Source: an uncultured Anaerolineales bacterium
Lineage (GTDB): Bacteria > Chloroflexota > Anaerolineae > Anaerolineales > Villigracilaceae
Direction: 5' to 3'
Assembly (NCBI GenBank): GCA_903884265.1
Contig: CAISEG010000003.1
Location: 1-36,870, forward strand
Length of the DNA: 36,870 nt
Part shown: one piece after another, positions 13,182 through 20,287 of the stretch
Numbering within the stretch: position 1 is the stretch's first letter
Layout of the letters: every line of letters starts with the position of its first letter
The notes under the pieces: generated by a model
What the model was told of the DNA's origin: nothing
The model's database searches: none
The model's input: the letters and a program-made list of their open reading frames with translations, nothing else
Program-made: the position numbers and the translations under genes

Positions 13182-14972
13182 ATGCCTTTACCCATCCAAC
13201 TGACCGCCAATTTAATCGACGTGGCCATGGGCCGCAAACCGGCCGACCTGGTGTTACGCAATGGTATTTGGGTATGCGTGCAATCGGGCGAGTTTATCCC
13301 CGATACAGACGTGGCTATCAAGGACGGGCGCATTGCCTACGTTGGCCCAGACGCTTCGCACACTATCACGAAGGACACGCGGGTGGTCAACGCCGAAGGC
13401 AAGTACCTAGTACCGGGCCTGATCGACGGGCACACACACGTCGAATCGGGCATGTTGACGGTTACTGAGTTCGTGCGGGCAGTGCTACCGCACGGCACGA
13501 CCGGGATGGTCATCGACCCGCACGAGATCGCCAACGTCTTCGGGCTAAAGGGCGTCAAGCTGATGGCGGACGAAGCCGCCCGCCAGCCCATTCATATCTG
13601 GGTGGAAGTACCCTCCTGCGTGCCATCCTCGCCCGCGCTGGAGACAGCCGGAGCCGAAATCACACTTGCGGATGTGGAAGAAGCCATCCAGTGGGACAAC
13701 GTGATTGGCCTGGGCGAAATGATGAACTACACAGGTGTGGCGGCGGGGGATCCAAAGATGCTGGCTGAAATGGAGACGACCCGGCGAGCCGGGAAGGTGA
13801 TCAGCGGGCACTATGCCTCGCTGGACCTCGGGCCGGCGTTCCATGCTTACGTGGCTGGCGGCCCCGAAGACGACCACGAGGGCACCCGCCTCGAAGACGC
13901 GGTGGTGCGCGTCCGCCAGGGGATGTGGGCCATGCTGCGCTACAGCTCAGCCTGGCACGACGTAGCCGCCCAGTTACCGGCCATCACCAAGCTCGGAATG
14001 GACGCGCGGCGCTTCATCCTCTGCACCGATGATTCGCATGCCGGGACGCTGGTTAACGATGGGCACATGGACCGCATCTTGCGGCATGCCATCGCTGAAG
14101 GCCTCGCTCCCATGCTCGCGGTACAGATGGCTACGCTCAACCCGGCGGAACATTTTGGCGTCAGCCGCGAGGTGGGCATGATCGCCCCTGGGCGTTGGGC
14201 CGATATCCTGTTGGTGAAAGACCTGAAGGATTTCCATGCTGAACTGGTGCTTGTGCGCGGGCAGCAGGCAGCCGAGAATGGCAAGCTGCGCATCGACCTA
14301 CCGAAGGTGGAATACCCAGCCTGGGCGACGCAGTCCATCCATCTCAAGCATGCCTTGTCTCGGAATGATTTCCGCCTGCGAACTGCATTGAAAGCCAACC
14401 AGGTCAGCTGTAACGTCATTGGCATCATCGAGAACCAGGCGCCCACGAAACTTTTAAAGCTTGCCGTATCAGTCAAAGACGGTGAGCTCCAACTTCCGGC
14501 GGGGCTGGCCAAGCTGGCGCTGGTCGAACGGCATGCGAAGACCGGTGTGATACAGCTCGGACTGGTGAGAGGCTTCGGTCTCAGCGAAGGATGCGCCATC
14601 GCTTCCACCGTGGCTCACGACTGTCACCACATGCTGGTGATCGGGACGAGTGATGAAGATATGGCCACCGCTGCCAACAAGCTGGCTGAAACCGGCGGCG
14701 GGCAGGTGGTGGTGAAAAATGGCAAGGTGATCGGCCTGGTGGAATTAACCATCGGCGGGTTGATGTCTACCGAGCGGGCTGACGCGGTAGCTAAAAAGGC
14801 CAATACCATTCTGGAAGGCTTCCGCGCCAGCGGATGTATCATCAACAACCCGAATATGACCATGAGCCTGCTGGCTCTGCCTGTCATCCCGGAACTGCGC
14901 CTCACCGACAAGGGCCTGGTGGACGTCGCCCAAGTCAAAATCAGGCCGGTCATCGAAGGCCCAGCGGCATAG
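13182..14972 (+). CDS. ade: Adenine deaminase
   Basis: The 596-residue amidohydrolase converts adenine to hypoxanthine and ammonia. The start at 13182 (MPLPIQLTANLIDVAMG) matches the family N-terminus; a longer in-frame extension would overlap the membrane-protein gene and is rejected. Signatures are IDGHTHVES (His84, His86), IDPHEIANVFG, GLGEMMNY, CTDDSHAG with Asp283/Asp284, and the C-terminal domain with HDCHHM and a GGLMS segment. Its size fits bacterial Ade (about 560-600 residues). It is followed after nine bases by the GntR regulator. In this operon it feeds hypoxanthine to the xanthine dehydrogenase at 24203-27884. Confidence 0.95.
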   Translation: MPLPIQLTANLIDVAMGRKPADLVLRNGIWVCVQSGEFIPDTDVAIKDGRIAYVGPDASHTITKDTRVVNAEGKYLVPGLIDGHTHVESGMLTVTEFVRAVLPHGTTGMVIDPHEIANVFGLKGVKLMADEAARQPIHIWVEVPSCVPSSPALETAGAEITLADVEEAIQWDNVIGLGEMMNYTGVAAGDPKMLAEMETTRRAGKVISGHYASLDLGPAFHAYVAGGPEDDHEGTRLEDAVVRVRQGMWAMLRYSSAWHDVAAQLPAITKLGMDARRFILCTDDSHAGTLVNDGHMDRILRHAIAEGLAPMLAVQMATLNPAEHFGVSREVGMIAPGRWADILLVKDLKDFHAELVLVRGQQAAENGKLRIDLPKVEYPAWATQSIHLKHALSRNDFRLRTALKANQVSCNVIGIIENQAPTKLLKLAVSVKDGELQLPAGLAKLALVERHAKTGVIQLGLVRGFGLSEGCAIASTVAHDCHHMLVIGTSDEDMATAANKLAETGGGQVVVKNGKVIGLVELTIGGLMSTERADAVAKKANTILEGFRASGCIINNPNMTMSLLALPVIPELRLTDKGLVDVAQVKIRPVIEGPAA

Positions 14973-14981
14973 GAGTATGAT

Positions 14982-15695
14982 ATGAGTCCTTATCCATTCC
15001 GGCGCTTGCAAATTGAACTGGCAGAACTGATCCATTCGCTACCGGCTGAAGCCCGCCTGCCTTCGGAACCACTCCTGGCGAAGCAGATGGGTGTCTCACG
15101 TGCCACGCTGCGGGAGGCCATGCGCACCTTCGAGGGGCAGGGGTTAATCCGCCGCCGCCAGGGGGTTGGCACCTTCGTGGCTCCCAAGGTGCCAGTGATG
15201 GATACTGGCTTGGAGGTGCTGGAGAGTCTCGAAACAATCGCCCTGCGTTCCGGCATGACGGTCCGGATGGGCGAACTGCAGGTGGAGAAGGTTGCAGCCG
15301 ACGAAAGCCTGGCGAAGCTACTGAACCTGGAGGTGGAGGCGGAACTGACGTGCGTGACGCGCATCATCTTTACCGAACAACGCCCGGTCGCTTACCTGGT
15401 GGACACCCTACCGTTGGACATCCTGGGGGTAGAAGAGCTCGAGTCCGGTTTCACCGGTTCGGTACTGGACCTGTTACTGAAGCGCGGTGCCCCAAAGTTG
15501 ACCCAGTCGCGCACCGAGATCAAGGCCATCGGGGCTACTTCGGAAGTGGCGCGCGCCCTGCAGATCCAGCGCGACGCGGTCCTGCTCCACTTCGCAGCCC
15601 AGCTCTATGATGAGGACAGCCGCGTGGTGGACTATTCAGATAGTTATTTCCTGCCCGGTTATTTCCGCTTTCACGTGGTGAGACGGGTAGGTTAA
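14982..15695 (+). CDS. GntR-family (HutC/UTRA type) transcriptional regulator
   Basis: The 237-residue protein has an N-terminal winged helix (about residues 5-68), including LPSEPLLAKQMGVSRATLRE and the wing QGLIRRRQGVGTFV. Its UTRA ligand domain (about 85-235) ends YFRFHVVRR, as is usual for HutC-type members. AGGAG precedes the ATG by six bases. It is embedded between adenine deaminase and the carbamoyltransferase. The best target is the palindrome GTTGTCAGACAAC at 10872 and its inverse copy at 36681. No copy lies directly before this gene, so it would be autoregulated through the operon promoter. The effector is probably a purine or a breakdown product (inference). Confidence 0.92.
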   Translation: MSPYPFRRLQIELAELIHSLPAEARLPSEPLLAKQMGVSRATLREAMRTFEGQGLIRRRQGVGTFVAPKVPVMDTGLEVLESLETIALRSGMTVRMGELQVEKVAADESLAKLLNLEVEAELTCVTRIIFTEQRPVAYLVDTLPLDILGVEELESGFTGSVLDLLLKRGAPKLTQSRTEIKAIGATSEVARALQIQRDAVLLHFAAQLYDEDSRVVDYSDSYFLPGYFRFHVVRRVG

Positions 15696-15774
15696 TGTAA
15701 AACGTAAGTCGTAAAGCGCCATTGGCGCCTTATGATCTACGAAACCATTTTCTCTAATCACGGAGGTTTTTAAT

Positions 15775-16731
15775 ATGCGTAGTTTTGCTGGCCGGGACAT
15801 CCTGTCCCTCAAAGATTTCGAAAGGCAAGAATTCTTTCATGTTTTCGATGTAGCGGCTGAACTCGAGCCGATTGCCGTCAGCCGCCGTAATAGCGACCTT
15901 CTGGCTGAAAAAACCCTGGTGACGGCTTTCTACCAGCCATCCACCCGCACACGCTTAGCACACGAAGCGGCCATGCACCGCCTGGGCGGCCATGTGACCG
16001 GTTTCGCGGATGCCAAGATGACGCGCGCCGGTGACTTCTACCAGGAGTCGATCAAGGATACGGTAAAGATGCTGGAGTTCTATGGCGATGTAATTGTGAT
16101 GCGCCACTTCACCCAGGGCGCGCCAGCCGAAGCAGCCAAGTGGGCTTCGATCCCGATCATCAACGGCGGCGACGGCTGGGGCGAACACCCAACCCAGATC
16201 CTGACCGACTTGTACACCGTGCTGAAGGAAAAAGGCACCATCGACGGTCTTACCTGGCTGGCAGTGGGCGATATGCGCATGCGCACGATGCATTCACTGG
16301 GTTATGCGCTCAGCCAATTTGACTGCCCGATCACATTCGTTTCCCCGCCGGACATGTCGTTGACCGAGGAGTTTAAAGCCGAGCTCAAGCAATTCAGCGT
16401 CAATTTCCGTGAAGTGGAACACGTGGAGCAGGCCATAGCTGAAGCGGATGTCATCCTGGTGGAGCCGGTCGTCCAGCCGGACTATACCAAGAGCCGTGAC
16501 GAACGCGCCGGGAAAGACGTGGGCATGACCCCTGCCAACTACAAGATCACGCGCGAATTGCTCGAGACGAAGGCCAAGTCGGATGCCATTCTGCTGCACT
16601 CCCTGCCGCGCATGGACGAGGTGCCGACGGATGTGGATATCACCCGCTGGTCACGCTACTGGCAGGAAGCCTTTAACGGCGTGGTCATGCGCATGGCGCT
16701 GCTGGCATTGGTTCTGGGAGCAATGGAATAG
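15775..16731 (+). CDS. ATCase-like carbamoyltransferase with altered amino-acid-substrate site
   Basis: The 318-residue protein looks like the aspartate carbamoyltransferase catalytic chain. The carbamoyl-phosphate site is intact: STRTR (56-60), Arg110 in VMRH, and HPTQ (138-141). Arg170, in MRMRTMHSL, matches E. coli Arg167. However, the loop holding aspartate-binding Lys84 in E. coli reads TRAGDFYQES here with no lysine, and the segment equal to TRVQKER (Arg229, Gln231) reads VEPVVQP. The HPLPR motif is HSLPR (275-279). A substrate other than aspartate is therefore likely. GGAGG supports the start. Position before a second carbamoyltransferase and carbamate kinase suggests catabolic use: phosphorolysis of a carbamoylated purine breakdown product to carbamoyl phosphate. 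Calling it pyrB would be premature. Confidence 0.85.
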   Translation: MRSFAGRDILSLKDFERQEFFHVFDVAAELEPIAVSRRNSDLLAEKTLVTAFYQPSTRTRLAHEAAMHRLGGHVTGFADAKMTRAGDFYQESIKDTVKMLEFYGDVIVMRHFTQGAPAEAAKWASIPIINGGDGWGEHPTQILTDLYTVLKEKGTIDGLTWLAVGDMRMRTMHSLGYALSQFDCPITFVSPPDMSLTEEFKAELKQFSVNFREVEHVEQAIAEADVILVEPVVQPDYTKSRDERAGKDVGMTPANYKITRELLETKAKSDAILLHSLPRMDEVPTDVDITRWSRYWQEAFNGVVMRMALLALVLGAME

Positions 16732-16791
16732 AATTATTAGTAGGAGCACGAAACATTGTGTCCCTATTAGTCAGATTTCGGAGATAAAAAT

Positions 16792-17772
16792 ATGCAAACC
16801 TTTTTACATGGCCGTGACTTGATCGGCGACTTGGATTTTACGAAAGAAGAAGTTGAAACCGTCCTGGACGTGGCATTCGACCTGAAGCGCAAGCGCGCCT
16901 TGAACGAGCCACATCCTTACCTGCGTGACAAGGTGCTGGCGATGCTATTCTTCTTCTCGTCCACCCGCACGCGCGGTTCGTTCGAAGCTGGCATGGCCCA
17001 ATTGGGCGGTCACGGTGCGTTCATCGAAAGCAAGTCCACACAGATCTCACACGGCGACACACCCAAAGAGATCGGGGAAATTTTCGGCCGGTACTACGAT
17101 GGCATCGCCATCCGCCACGTTGACTGGGGCATCGGCAACAGCTATCTCAACGCGGTCGCCAAGGCCTCGCGGGTCCCGGTGCTCAACATGCAATGCGACA
17201 TCTACCATCCCTTCCAATGTCTGGCCGACCTGATGACCATCGTTGAGAAAAAAGGCCGCGACCTGCGGCGTAAGAAGATGGTGGTTTCGTGGGCCTACGC
17301 GGCTTCGTACCAGAAGCCGATGTCGGTGCCGCAGTCGCTGATCCTGCAAATGCCGCGCTTTGGCCTGGACGTGGTACTGGCGCACCCGCCCGAATTCAGG
17401 TTGATGCCTGAGATCATGGAGCAGGCCCAGGAACAGGCCCGCAAGTTCGGAGCCGGTTTTGAGGTCACGGATGACATGGAAGCCGCTTTCAAGGATGCGG
17501 ACATCGTCTATGCCAAATCTTGGGGCGCAATGGTCCACACTCCTGACCCGGAAGAGGGCGCCAAGATCATCAAGAAGTATTCGCACTGGATCACCGACGA
17601 AAAGAAGATGAAGCTTGCCAAACCGGATGCCATCTACATGCACCCGCTGCCAGCCGACCGCAACATCGAGGTCACGGATGGTGTGATGGACGGGCCACAG
17701 TCGGTGGTGTACGATGAGGCTGAGAACCGCATGCATGCCCAGAAGGCTGTTATGGCCCTGACGATGGGCTAG
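16792..17772 (+). CDS. Knotted-group carbamoyltransferase, N-acetylornithine-carbamoyltransferase/YgeW-like
   Basis: The 326-residue protein has STRTR (57-61), HPFQ (139-142) and a C-terminal half strikingly like acetylornithine carbamoyltransferase: VYAKSWGA, then DGVMDGP and DEAENRMHAQKAVMA. The proline-containing segment WAYAASYQKPMSVPQS (167-182) resembles the loop of the knotted AOTCase/SOTCase/YgeW group. The usual HCLP substrate motif is HPLP (284-287), so the second substrate probably differs from ornithine derivatives. GGAG precedes the ATG. YgeW sits in urate-degradation clusters of enteric and gut anaerobes beside carbamate kinase. This gene is 12 bases before carbamate kinase and in the same purine setting, so a comparable role is the favoured inference. 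YgeW is longer (about 396 residues). Confidence 0.82.
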   Translation: MQTFLHGRDLIGDLDFTKEEVETVLDVAFDLKRKRALNEPHPYLRDKVLAMLFFFSSTRTRGSFEAGMAQLGGHGAFIESKSTQISHGDTPKEIGEIFGRYYDGIAIRHVDWGIGNSYLNAVAKASRVPVLNMQCDIYHPFQCLADLMTIVEKKGRDLRRKKMVVSWAYAASYQKPMSVPQSLILQMPRFGLDVVLAHPPEFRLMPEIMEQAQEQARKFGAGFEVTDDMEAAFKDADIVYAKSWGAMVHTPDPEEGAKIIKKYSHWITDEKKMKLAKPDAIYMHPLPADRNIEVTDGVMDGPQSVVYDEAENRMHAQKAVMALTMG

Positions 17773-17784
17773 GAGATGGAAGGC

Positions 17785-18738
17785 ATGAGTAAAAAAGTTG
17801 CTGTTATTGCCGTCGGCGGGAATTCCCTGATCAAAGACCCGAAGAACGTGACGGTCGAGGACCAGGAAGTGGCTCTGCGCGAGACATCCCATCACATCGC
17901 CGACATGATCGAAGCCGGCTGGGATGTGGCCATCGGGCACGGGAACGGCCCGCAGGTTGGGTACATCCTGCGCCGGTCCGAGATCGCTGCGAAAGTGGAG
18001 GGCATGCACGAGGTGCCGCTGGACGTGTGCGGCGCGGACAGCCAGGGTGCGATCGGCTACGAGTTCCAGCAGGCGATGCAGAACGAACTGCATCACCGTG
18101 GAATTAAAAAGAATGTTTGCACCATAGTTACCCAGACCTTGGTGGACCAGAACGACAAAGCCTTCAAGAATCCTACCAAACCGATCGGCGGGTTCATGGA
18201 TGAGACCGAGGCCAAACGGCGTGAGAAGGAGATGGGCTGGTCGGTGGTGGAAGATGCCGGTCGCGGCTGGCGGCGCGTGGTGGCCTCCCCAATGCCAAAG
18301 GAGATCGTTGAGTTCGACTCGGTCAAGACCTTGATCGATTCCGGCGTGGTCGTAATCACGGTTGGCGGGGGCGGCATCCCGGTCATCGACGCGGGGCATG
18401 GCGAATACCGCGGAACCGCGGCGGTGATCGATAAGGACTTTGCCTCCAGCCTTCTGGCGCAGAACATCCATGCCGACCTGTTCCTGATCGCCACGGCGGT
18501 GGAGAAAGTTGCCATTAATTTCGGCAAACCCGACCAGAAATGGATCGACCGGATGACCCTGGCTGAAGCTAAAAAATATCTGGCCGAGGGCATCCACTTT
18601 GCCAAGGGTTCGATGGCTCCCAAGATCCAGGCCATCATCTGGTACCTCGAAACGGGCGGCAAGGTCGCCCTCATTACCAATCCTGAGAATATCGGGCGCG
18701 CCCTCAAAGGCGAGACCGGTACCTGGATAGTGCCGTAG
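17785..18738 (+). CDS. arcC: Carbamate kinase
   Basis: This 317-residue enzyme makes ATP from carbamoyl phosphate and ADP, releasing carbamate that decays to ammonia and CO2. Signatures are AVGGNSLI near the N-terminus, GHGNGPQVG, VEFDSVKTLIDSGVVVITVG and AVIDKDFASSLLA. The second ATG (17785) is chosen, because AGGAG at 17771-17775 sits nine bases before it and touches the first ATG (17776). The gene follows the carbamoyltransferase by 12 bases. It has no arginine deiminase or arginine/ornithine antiporter neighbour, so the carbamoyl phosphate is unlikely to come from arginine. It would be the energy-yielding end of purine catabolism here. Confidence 0.95.
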   Translation: MSKKVAVIAVGGNSLIKDPKNVTVEDQEVALRETSHHIADMIEAGWDVAIGHGNGPQVGYILRRSEIAAKVEGMHEVPLDVCGADSQGAIGYEFQQAMQNELHHRGIKKNVCTIVTQTLVDQNDKAFKNPTKPIGGFMDETEAKRREKEMGWSVVEDAGRGWRRVVASPMPKEIVEFDSVKTLIDSGVVVITVGGGGIPVIDAGHGEYRGTAAVIDKDFASSLLAQNIHADLFLIATAVEKVAINFGKPDQKWIDRMTLAEAKKYLAEGIHFAKGSMAPKIQAIIWYLETGGKVALITNPENIGRALKGETGTWIVP

Positions 18739-18800
18739 TTTTTAAGATTGGCTGTCGTGATAGAATGGATTTACACGAATCGCCTTGGTATAAGCAATGG

Positions 18801-18844
18801 AAGGAGGTGAGTTGCGGATTAAGATGATCATAGGCTCTACCTAA
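18801..18844 (+). other. Possible leader mini-ORF with consensus Shine-Dalgarno
   Basis: AAGGAGGTGA (18801-18810) is a full match to the 16S anti-Shine-Dalgarno complement, the best in the window. It is followed after one base by TTG at 18812 and an 11-codon frame ending TAA at 18844. The BMP lipoprotein starts 45 bases later with its own GAGGAGG. A translated leader peptide or a ribosome-standby site is possible; chance cannot be excluded. Confidence 0.3.
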
Positions 18845-18889
18845 TTAATAATCAACTCTTTCTATCTTAATTCTGAGGAGGATTACTGT

Positions 18890-20149
18890 ATGTTTCGCAA
18901 AATCGCTTTGCGTGTCACCATAATCTCGATTATTCTTGTTATGATCGCGGCGTCTTGCACGCCAAAGCCAGTGACTAACGCCACGACGGTACCAGTGACT
19001 ATCGCCACGACGGTACCAGAGACTGTTGGCGGTTTCCAAATCCCGGAGGTCGAGCAAGGCAAGTTTAATATTGCCGCAGTCTTAATTGGCCCACATGACG
19101 ACGGCGGTTGGTCCCAGGCCCATTACGAGGGGCTGGTCTATGTTGAGCAGAATGTCCCCAATGTGCATGTGTCATATATCGAGAATGTTCCCGAAGGTGC
19201 CGATTCTGAGCAGGTTTTCCGCAGTCTAGCCCGCAAGGGATTCAACCTGATCATCGGGACCTCCTTCGGTTACATGGACCCGATGGCCACCGTGGCAGAG
19301 GAATACCCGGATATCACGTTCATCCATATCAGCGGCTACAAGTCCAACATGAAGAACTTTGGCAACCTGTTTGGCTCCATGGAAGATATGAAGTACCTGG
19401 CCGGGATGCTGGCCGGCTCACGGGCCAAATTGGATGGCAATCCCAAGCTCGGTTACATGGCGACCTTCCCCATTCCAGAGGAATTGCGCCTGGGTAATGC
19501 TTTTGCGCTCGGGATGAGAAAGACCTGCCCGGAGTGCACGATGGATGTACGCTGGATCAGCACCTGGCACGATCCTGTGGCTGAGAAAGATGCGGCAGCC
19601 TCGCTCTTTGATGCCGGCGCCCAGGTTGTCCTGACCGGCGCGGATACACCGGCAGTGGCGGATGTTGCTCAAACGAAGGGCAAATGGGGCATCACCTATG
19701 ACTATATTGGTTCCTGCAAAGTGGAGCGCTGCCTGACCACGATCTATTGGAACTGGGGTCCCATTTATGCCAAAGTCGCCCAGGGCGTGATCGCCAAGAC
19801 CTACAAGCCAGGCTTCGATTATTTCGATGCCGATAGCGGCAGCCTGGGACTGTATGGCTTCATGCAAGGACAAACCCTGACCACAGGCGAAGCTGCTCTG
19901 CCAGCAGCTGATATCCAGATGGTCAGAGACATTCTGGCACAAATGCTGGCGGGCACGTTCAACCGCTTCGATGTCTTTTCCGGCCCGATCAATGACAACA
20001 AGGGCAATGTGATTGTTGCGGCTGGCGAGAAATTCGTCCAGGCAGACCTCGACCAGTTCCCGCCCGGAGCACCCGGATTGGAATGCACCCACTGCATGTA
20101 CTGGTGGGCTGAGGGCATCACCGCCGAACTTCCTTCGCTAACTCCGTAA
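18890..20149 (+). CDS. BMP-family purine-nucleoside-binding lipoprotein of an ABC importer
   Basis: The 419-residue protein has a lipoprotein signal (IAASC, lipid cysteine 23), a Thr/Val-rich linker containing a two-unit eight-residue repeat, and then the BMP (PnrA/NupN) fold beginning FNIAAVLIGP near residue 60. DDGGWSQAHYEG and the FGYMDPM region are characteristic of the family. Characterised members bind guanosine, inosine, adenosine or related nucleosides for ABC import. GAGGAGG precedes the ATG by nine bases. The ATPase and two permeases follow, separated by a strong hairpin that could keep this subunit's message in excess. Its place in a purine-degradation operon supports purine nucleosides, or possibly nucleobases or urate, as cargo. 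Confidence 0.9.
   Translation: MFRKIALRVTIISIILVMIAASCTPKPVTNATTVPVTIATTVPETVGGFQIPEVEQGKFNIAAVLIGPHDDGGWSQAHYEGLVYVEQNVPNVHVSYIENVPEGADSEQVFRSLARKGFNLIIGTSFGYMDPMATVAEEYPDITFIHISGYKSNMKNFGNLFGSMEDMKYLAGMLAGSRAKLDGNPKLGYMATFPIPEELRLGNAFALGMRKTCPECTMDVRWISTWHDPVAEKDAAASLFDAGAQVVLTGADTPAVADVAQTKGKWGITYDYIGSCKVERCLTTIYWNWGPIYAKVAQGVIAKTYKPGFDYFDADSGSLGLYGFMQGQTLTTGEAALPAADIQMVRDILAQMLAGTFNRFDVFSGPINDNKGNVIVAAGEKFVQADLDQFPPGAPGLECTHCMYWWAEGITAELPSLTP
18971..19018 (+). repeat. 24-bp tandem duplication in the lipoprotein linker
   Basis: Two adjacent 24-base units (18971-18994 and 18995-19018) differ at one position and encode VTNATTVP and VTIATTVP. They lie in the flexible linker between the lipid-anchored cysteine and the binding domain, where slippage would change tether length without breaking the reading frame. 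Confidence 0.85.
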
Positions 20150-20173
20150 GCTTCCATCAACAACAAGTAAATG

Positions 20174-20201
20174 GGGCCAGAATCCTTCAGGATTCTGGCC
20201 C
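20174..20201 (+). other. Strong hairpin between lipoprotein and ATPase genes
   Basis: GGGCCAGAATCC (20174-20185) pairs perfectly with 20190-20201 around a TTCA tetraloop. No T-run follows directly, so it may be a leaky terminator or a 3' stabiliser. Such structures commonly let a binding-protein message accumulate above that of the membrane components. Confidence 0.8.
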
Positions 20202-20287
20202 TACCCTGTCATTATTTCTATTCTTATTACTGCACTTGGGTGAGATTACCAACGAGTTGAGACTTGGCTCGCCGCAGGAGCGACAAA

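Noticed and set aside
15775-16731. Biosynthetic aspartate carbamoyltransferase (pyrB)
   Set aside because: The equivalents of the aspartate-binding Lys84 and Arg229 are not seen, and the neighbours are catabolic, so the specific name is not used.
17047-18597. A 516-codon open frame on the minus strand
   Set aside because: It is antisense to carbamoyltransferase and carbamate kinase genes with full family signatures. Its His/Asp-rich composition is the expected shadow of high-GC coding DNA.
17785-18738. Arginine deiminase pathway
   Set aside because: Carbamate kinase and carbamoyltransferases are present, but there is no arginine deiminase (arcA) or antiporter (arcD), and the surrounding genes are for purines.
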